Below are positions 51,603-54,797 of a stretch of 54,797 bases of DNA, in pieces. This DNA is from Methanobacteriota archaeon (lineage in GTDB: Archaea; Methanobacteriota; Methanobacteria; Methanobacteriales; Methanobacteriaceae). A program made the translations under genes and the position numbers. Every line of letters starts with the position of its first letter. Within the stretch, counting starts at the first letter, position 1. A model generated the notes under the pieces. The model made no database searches. It had not been told where the DNA came from and worked only from the letters and a program-made list of their open reading frames with translations. The stretch spans positions 1 through 54,797 of the forward strand of contig JAEZKE010000096.1 of NCBI GenBank assembly GCA_023436175.1, read 5' to 3'.

Positions 51603-52163
51603 TTATTGTTTTATTAGAGATTTTCCTTCTTTATAGGGCAAACCAACCTTATCCCCTAATTTCCAGTAGGATGCATTAGCAGAAGTGAATAATAATGGAT
51701 TTATTTTCTCAAAATCTAATTTTTCATTGGTTATGCATTCTTCGTTTACATAGGTCTCAATAACTTCACCTATGAAAATATCCCGGCCATGGAGATCAAC
51801 TGTTTCTATAAGTTTACAAAGCATATTTACAGGACAATCTTCAATTAATGGTGCCTTATCTACTTCACCATAAAATACACTGAAAACGTTCGATTTATCA
51901 GTATCACGACCTGAAACAAGCCCAACATAATCTGTTTTCTTCATTTGATCCACTGAAGGTATATTAACACCGAAATATCCATTTTCTTTGATCCCAATAT
52001 TTGTATAACGTGACTCAAGTGAACCGATATAAACATATAAAGGTCGAGGTGATAAAAGTCCAAAACATCCATAAGTGGCAAAATTAACCTTTCCTTCAAT
52101 GATTGAACTTGCTATACAAACAGGGACTGGAAATGGAAGCAATTTAGTTTTAACTTTTGACAT
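51603..52163 (-). CDS. Flavin reductase-like (flavoredoxin) protein
   Basis: 186 residues from the ATG at 52163, which follows GAGAGGTTGATT; a TTG two codons earlier is the longer frame. It has the FMN-binding split-barrel signature: LLPFPVPVCIASSIIEGKVN, FATYGCFGLLSPRPLYVYIG, NGYFGVNIPS and a late IFIGEVIETYV. Such proteins bind FMN and reduce flavins or act in electron transfer in anaerobes. It is divergent from the HxlR gene and heads the run with the hydrolase, small ORF and metallo-beta-lactamase. Confidence 0.82.
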   Translation of the reverse strand: MSKVKTKLLPFPVPVCIASSIIEGKVNFATYGCFGLLSPRPLYVYIGSLESRYTNIGIKENGYFGVNIPSVDQMKKTDYVGLVSGRDTDKSNVFSVFYGEVDKAPLIEDCPVNMLCKLIETVDLHGRDIFIGEVIETYVNEECITNEKLDFEKINPLLFTSANASYWKLGDKVGLPYKEGKSLIKQ

Positions 52164-52192
52164 AATCAACCTCTCAAATCTTTCTATTTCCT

Positions 52193-52237
52193 ACTTTTAC
52201 GCCATAAGTTATTTATATATACCAGTAGGATAAAAGT
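52193..52237. promoter_or_regulatory. Inverted repeat and TATA box between flavin reductase and HxlR gene
   Basis: ACTTTTA (52193-52199) and TAAAAGT (52231-52237) form an inverted repeat flanking TTATTTATATATACC. It sits in the 112-nt divergent region and could be the HxlR operator controlling both directions. Confidence 0.4.
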
Positions 52238-52275
52238 AACATTATTTCCTAGAAGTAAGTAATGAGTAGATTAAT

Positions 52276-52602
52276 ATGAAATATAAAAAAGAGAATAGAT
52301 GCAAACTAGTAGATGCAATGGGGATTATAGGGAACAAATGGAACCTCCTAATCATCTGGCATCTCCGTGATCAGAAATTAAGGTTTACTGAACTTCAAAA
52401 AAAGATGTATAATGTTAATCCAAAAACAATTACCAAACACCTGCGAGACCTTGAAGAGAATAAAATTATAAAAAGAGCAGTATACCCTGAAGTCCCTCCC
52501 AGAGTAGAATATTCATTAACAAAAAGGGGAATAGAATTGATTCCCATCTTAAAGTCCATTATGGAATGGGCGTCACAATATATGGGTATTGAATTAGAAT
52601 AA
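52276..52602 (+). CDS. HxlR-family transcriptional regulator
   Basis: 108 residues of winged helix: CKLVDAMGIIGNKWNLLIIW, RFTELQKKMYNVNPKTITKH, LRDLEENKIIKRAVYPEVPP, RVEYSLTKRGIELIPILKSI. The N-terminal Cys (residue 8) is the position used for redox or electrophile sensing in some HxlR members, which is suggestive. It is divergent from the flavin reductase/hydrolase run and most likely controls it. The ribosome binding site is weak. Confidence 0.92.
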   Translation: MKYKKENRCKLVDAMGIIGNKWNLLIIWHLRDQKLRFTELQKKMYNVNPKTITKHLRDLEENKIIKRAVYPEVPPRVEYSLTKRGIELIPILKSIMEWASQYMGIELE

Positions 52603-52939
52603 TTAAAAAACAGCGCGTAAAATTAAATATAAAAAATAATTTTAAATTATTTTGAAAAATCGGCCAATTTTAACAAATACCAAGATAATCTTGTTTATTT
52701 GGGGTATTTTAGTGCTATATAAAAAATAGAATTAATAAAAAGATAGATTTAGTAAATGATACGTAGTTTATATTTATAAATAAAAGTTATCCTTAAAAAT
52801 AACACACTATATATAAAATTACTACTAATTCTCTAAAACAATAAAAAAATGAAATTTTTTGAGTTTAAAATCATCTGATTTTAAAGCAAAAAAAATTAAA
52901 TTCAATCATTTCAATTAAAACTTAAAAGGTGATTTATAC
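52603..52939. other. Intergenic gap, no gene seen
   Basis: About 340 nt, AT-rich, with repeated TATATA-like stretches and the AAGGTGATTTATAC leader of the gene at 52940. No structure was worth calling. Confidence 0.45.
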
Positions 52940-53146
52940 ATGGTAAATTTAATGCTCAACACTGTAATGTGGAAATTAGGCGGCGCCTCGAAAATGGGCG
53001 GCCTCGGAAAGATAGGTTTTCTTGGAAAATTAGGACTCCTTGGGATCTTTGGAATGGTGGCAATCGTAGTGGTAGTGCTTATTATACTGGCTATAGCTGC
53101 ATTCTTCCTGTTTAAATTCATGAACAGGTTCCGAAGGGTTCATTAA
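52940..53146 (+). CDS. Small glycine-rich membrane protein, 68 aa
   Basis: An N-terminal Gly/Lys/Leu-rich amphipathic part (KLGGASKMGGLGKIGFLGKL, about residues 12-31) is followed by one strong membrane helix (about 36-60) and a basic tail FMNRFRRVH. The ribosome binding site AAGGTGATTTATAC is good. The GxxxG-like spacing suggests tight helix packing or oligomerisation; a bacteriocin-like peptide is a possible alternative but no leader or maturation genes are nearby. Its stop is 17 nt from the convergent oxidoreductase. Confidence 0.65.
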   Translation: MVNLMLNTVMWKLGGASKMGGLGKIGFLGKLGLLGIFGMVAIVVVVLIILAIAAFFLFKFMNRFRRVH

Positions 53147-53162
53147 TTTCCTTTTTTTAATT

Positions 53163-54452
53163 TTATTCAAATCTTGCAAAAAATCTGAGCAGCTTGTATA
53201 TTGCATCTGTAGAAGGGTGTACTTCCATAAAATCATCAAAATCATCTACTTTTTGCCCTTCCCTTAACAGCTTAGACATGTAGGCCATGCTTGTACGTGA
53301 TGACGGTGAAATTGAAAATATTTCATTTATATCTCCATCTTCGCTGACATTCATCTTTGTAAATCCTGTTTTGCCGTCATGCACTCTCCAAAAAGATCCG
53401 GGGCCTGCAGAACCTTTCATATGTCCATTAATACCGTTCTTTTTATTTTCAGCATTTATAAATGCTACATCCTGCTGCAGGGAAATTGCACTTGGTATAA
53501 ACCGGTAATCCATTTCTTTAAAGATCCCGCAGGCATTTCTTGCTGCTGTAACCCCTTCTGCCCTTGCAACTGGTGTTGTACCTATTCCACCAGTTACATC
53601 TCCAGCAGCATATATATCTTCATGACTTGTCTGCATTCTTTTATTTACAACTATATTGTTTCTCTCGCCTAAATCTACAATATTAGATACTATCTCAGAA
53701 TTTGGAACCATACCTGTTGCAAAAAGCACAAGTCCATTCATTTCTCCATTACCAGTAGAAATACCGTCTTTATGAATACTGTTTACACTTAAATTTTCAT
53801 GTATGGTAACATCAGGAATAAGATCTCTGGTGACATATCTTTTAATGTCTTCATCGAGCATTTTCAGGAAATTATTTCTGCATAAAACATTTACTTTAGT
53901 ACCGAATCCAGAAAATACATTGGCAAACTCTGCTGCAATAACCCCACTTCCAATAATAATCAATTCTTCTGGAAGTTCTGTTAAATTTAATATGTCTTTA
54001 TAGGTTATGGCATTTTCAAATCCTTCTATTTGAGGAATAAAAGGCCTTACACCTGTTGCCATTATCAATTTATCATATTCAATTTCTTTATTATCTAAAA
54101 TAACTTTGTTATCCTCAAGGCTTGCATTACCTCTTCTAATTTCCACACCAGCATCTCTGGTTTCTGTTTCAAGAATATGTCTTATTTTAGCTACCGTTTC
54201 TTTGATACCCTCTATAATTTTATTAAAATGGAACCCGTACTCATAATCGATTAAGCCTAAATTTTTAAAATTTTTTGCATCATTTATGAATTTTGCAACG
54301 TCATTTAATCCTGTAACCATAACACATCCTTCATTAAGGCATGTACCTCCAATTTTATCTCTTTCAACAAGAATTACATTTTCTCCAATGCTTGATACTT
54401 CAATCGCTGCAGTTCTACCTGCGGGTCCTCCTCCAATAACTACAATATCCAT
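53163..54452 (-). CDS. Pyridine nucleotide-disulfide oxidoreductase-like flavoprotein
   Basis: 429 residues. FAD-binding GGGPAGRTAAIEVSS, the redox-disulfide segment GGTCLNEGCVM (Cys pair spaced C-X4-C), a central NAD site IGSGVIAAEFANVFSGFGTK and IYAAGDVTGGIGTTPVARAE. It resembles dihydrolipoamide dehydrogenase/mercuric reductase relatives. After the second Cys, VMVTGL replaces the usual IPSKAL, so the conserved Lys is absent. The dimer-domain motif is MEVHPSTDA, where the HPTLSE-type Glu is not clear. The protein is about 30 residues shorter than typical. It probably acts on a special disulfide or other acceptor. ATG behind GGTGGAGG. Confidence 0.82.
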   Translation of the reverse strand: MDIVVIGGGPAGRTAAIEVSSIGENVILVERDKIGGTCLNEGCVMVTGLNDVAKFINDAKNFKNLGLIDYEYGFHFNKIIEGIKETVAKIRHILETETRDAGVEIRRGNASLEDNKVILDNKEIEYDKLIMATGVRPFIPQIEGFENAITYKDILNLTELPEELIIIGSGVIAAEFANVFSGFGTKVNVLCRNNFLKMLDEDIKRYVTRDLIPDVTIHENLSVNSIHKDGISTGNGEMNGLVLFATGMVPNSEIVSNIVDLGERNNIVVNKRMQTSHEDIYAAGDVTGGIGTTPVARAEGVTAARNACGIFKEMDYRFIPSAISLQQDVAFINAENKKNGINGHMKGSAGPGSFWRVHDGKTGFTKMNVSEDGDINEIFSISPSSRTSMAYMSKLLREGQKVDDFDDFMEVHPSTDAIYKLLRFFARFE

Positions 54453-54532
54453 AAAGATTCCTCCACCTGAGAACTTTAATTACCTGTTAAAATCATAGCA
54501 AATGTGATAGTTTAAAATAGTTTTTTTTATAT

Positions 54533-54542
54533 GTAACGTTAC
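54533..54542. promoter_or_regulatory. Palindrome upstream of the flavoprotein gene
   Basis: GTAACGTTAC is a perfect 10-bp palindrome, 81 nt upstream of the flavoprotein ATG and near the TATA-like TTTTTATATG. It is a possible operator. Confidence 0.3.
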
Positions 54543-54741
54543 CTATTTTAGTTACAATCACCGCATACAGATTTGTTCATTGCATTTCCACTTGAAATGT
54601 TTTTTTAAATTCCCAAGCATATTTTTATATGTTATGAGTACATATTAAAATTGATTAAAAAATTTATTTATATAGTATAAGATCAAATTTATAAAAATAA
54701 CCATATTTTACAATCAAAAATTAAATAAGAGGAGATTTTCA

Positions 54742-54797
54742 ATGTGTATCGCAGCACCAGCACAAATAGTAGAAATTAACGATAATGTAGCAGTTGT
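54742..54797 (+). CDS. hypC: HypC/HupF hydrogenase maturation chaperone (3' end outside window)
   Basis: Only 18 codons are present: MCIAAPAQIVEINDNVAV. This is the HypC N-terminus, in which Cys2 carries the Fe(CN)2CO group to the large subunit of [NiFe] hydrogenases (here likely Frh, Mvh, Ech or Eha/Ehb types). The usual Ile after MCIA is replaced by Ala. Ribosome binding site GAGGAG before the ATG, with a TATA-like TTTATATAG about 65-75 nt upstream. Confidence 0.88.
   Translation, partial: MCIAAPAQIVEINDNVAV

Noticed and set aside
1..54797. tRNA genes, rRNA genes, CRISPR arrays or intact insertion sequences
   Set aside because: No T-arm-like motif in a cloverleaf context, no regularly spaced direct repeats and no transposase signature were found by eye; a tRNAscan or CRISPR-finder run was not possible.

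Overview
The window is AT-rich archaeal chromosome, most likely from a mesophilic Methanobacterium or a close relative in the Methanobacteriales. The evidence is archaeal housekeeping genes (pelota, Cdc48/VCP, Alba, AglB), an F420-dependent sulfite reductase (Fsr), a hypC start at the right edge, MraY-like and MurG-like genes of the kind found in pseudomurein-walled methanogens, an adhesin-like secreted protein, and TATA-box promoters combined with GGTGA/GGAGG ribosome binding sites. No rRNA, tRNA, CRISPR array or intact insertion sequence was seen.

Layout. 1-8.5 kb is accessory: a left-truncated dGTPase-like HD protein followed by a PIN-like nuclease, a membrane/TPR gene split by a frameshift, small orphan proteins, a possible structured RNA at 5.24-5.41 kb, and an adhesin-like surface protein. 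9-12.2 kb holds a SulP anion transporter and a CPA1 cation/proton antiporter. 12.2-19.6 kb is gene-poor, with long AT-rich gaps containing isolated hairpins, a 38-residue zinc ribbon missed by long-ORF calling, a TPR protein and two near-duplicate Alba genes. 19.9-22.4 kb is a PadR regulator followed without a gap by an Fsr that carries an extra N-terminal HAAS-like domain. 22.4-32.6 kb holds a PAS histidine kinase, a DUF2119 protein, adenosylhomocysteinase, Cdc48 and a P-type proton ATPase.

32.6-36.8 kb resembles a stress cassette: a cupredoxin-fold protein without copper ligands, a PRC-barrel protein, a 29-residue membrane peptide, a tandem DUF2795 protein, ChaB, an APC permease and a SpoIIAA-like protein. 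36.9-48.5 kb holds prephenate dehydrogenase, an orphan response regulator, pelota, a MraY/WecA-like transferase, AglB, a second PRC-barrel protein, two YbjQ-domain proteins and a MurG-like glycosyltransferase. 48.5-52.6 kb has two membrane proteins, then a metallo-beta-lactamase/small ORF/alpha-beta hydrolase/flavin reductase run divergent from an HxlR regulator. The hydrolase appears frameshifted at both ends. The window closes with a glycine-rich small membrane protein, a disulfide-oxidoreductase-family flavoprotein and the start of hypC.

The observations most worth following are the PadR/HAAS-Fsr module, the twin small wHTH-like genes sharing a 23-bp identical promoter block, the nested hairpin at 5277-5325, the clusters of short hairpins with 3-nt loops, and the two frameshifted genes. 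Start codons were moved from the longest-ORF start to the ribosome-binding-site-supported codon where the sequence justified it.
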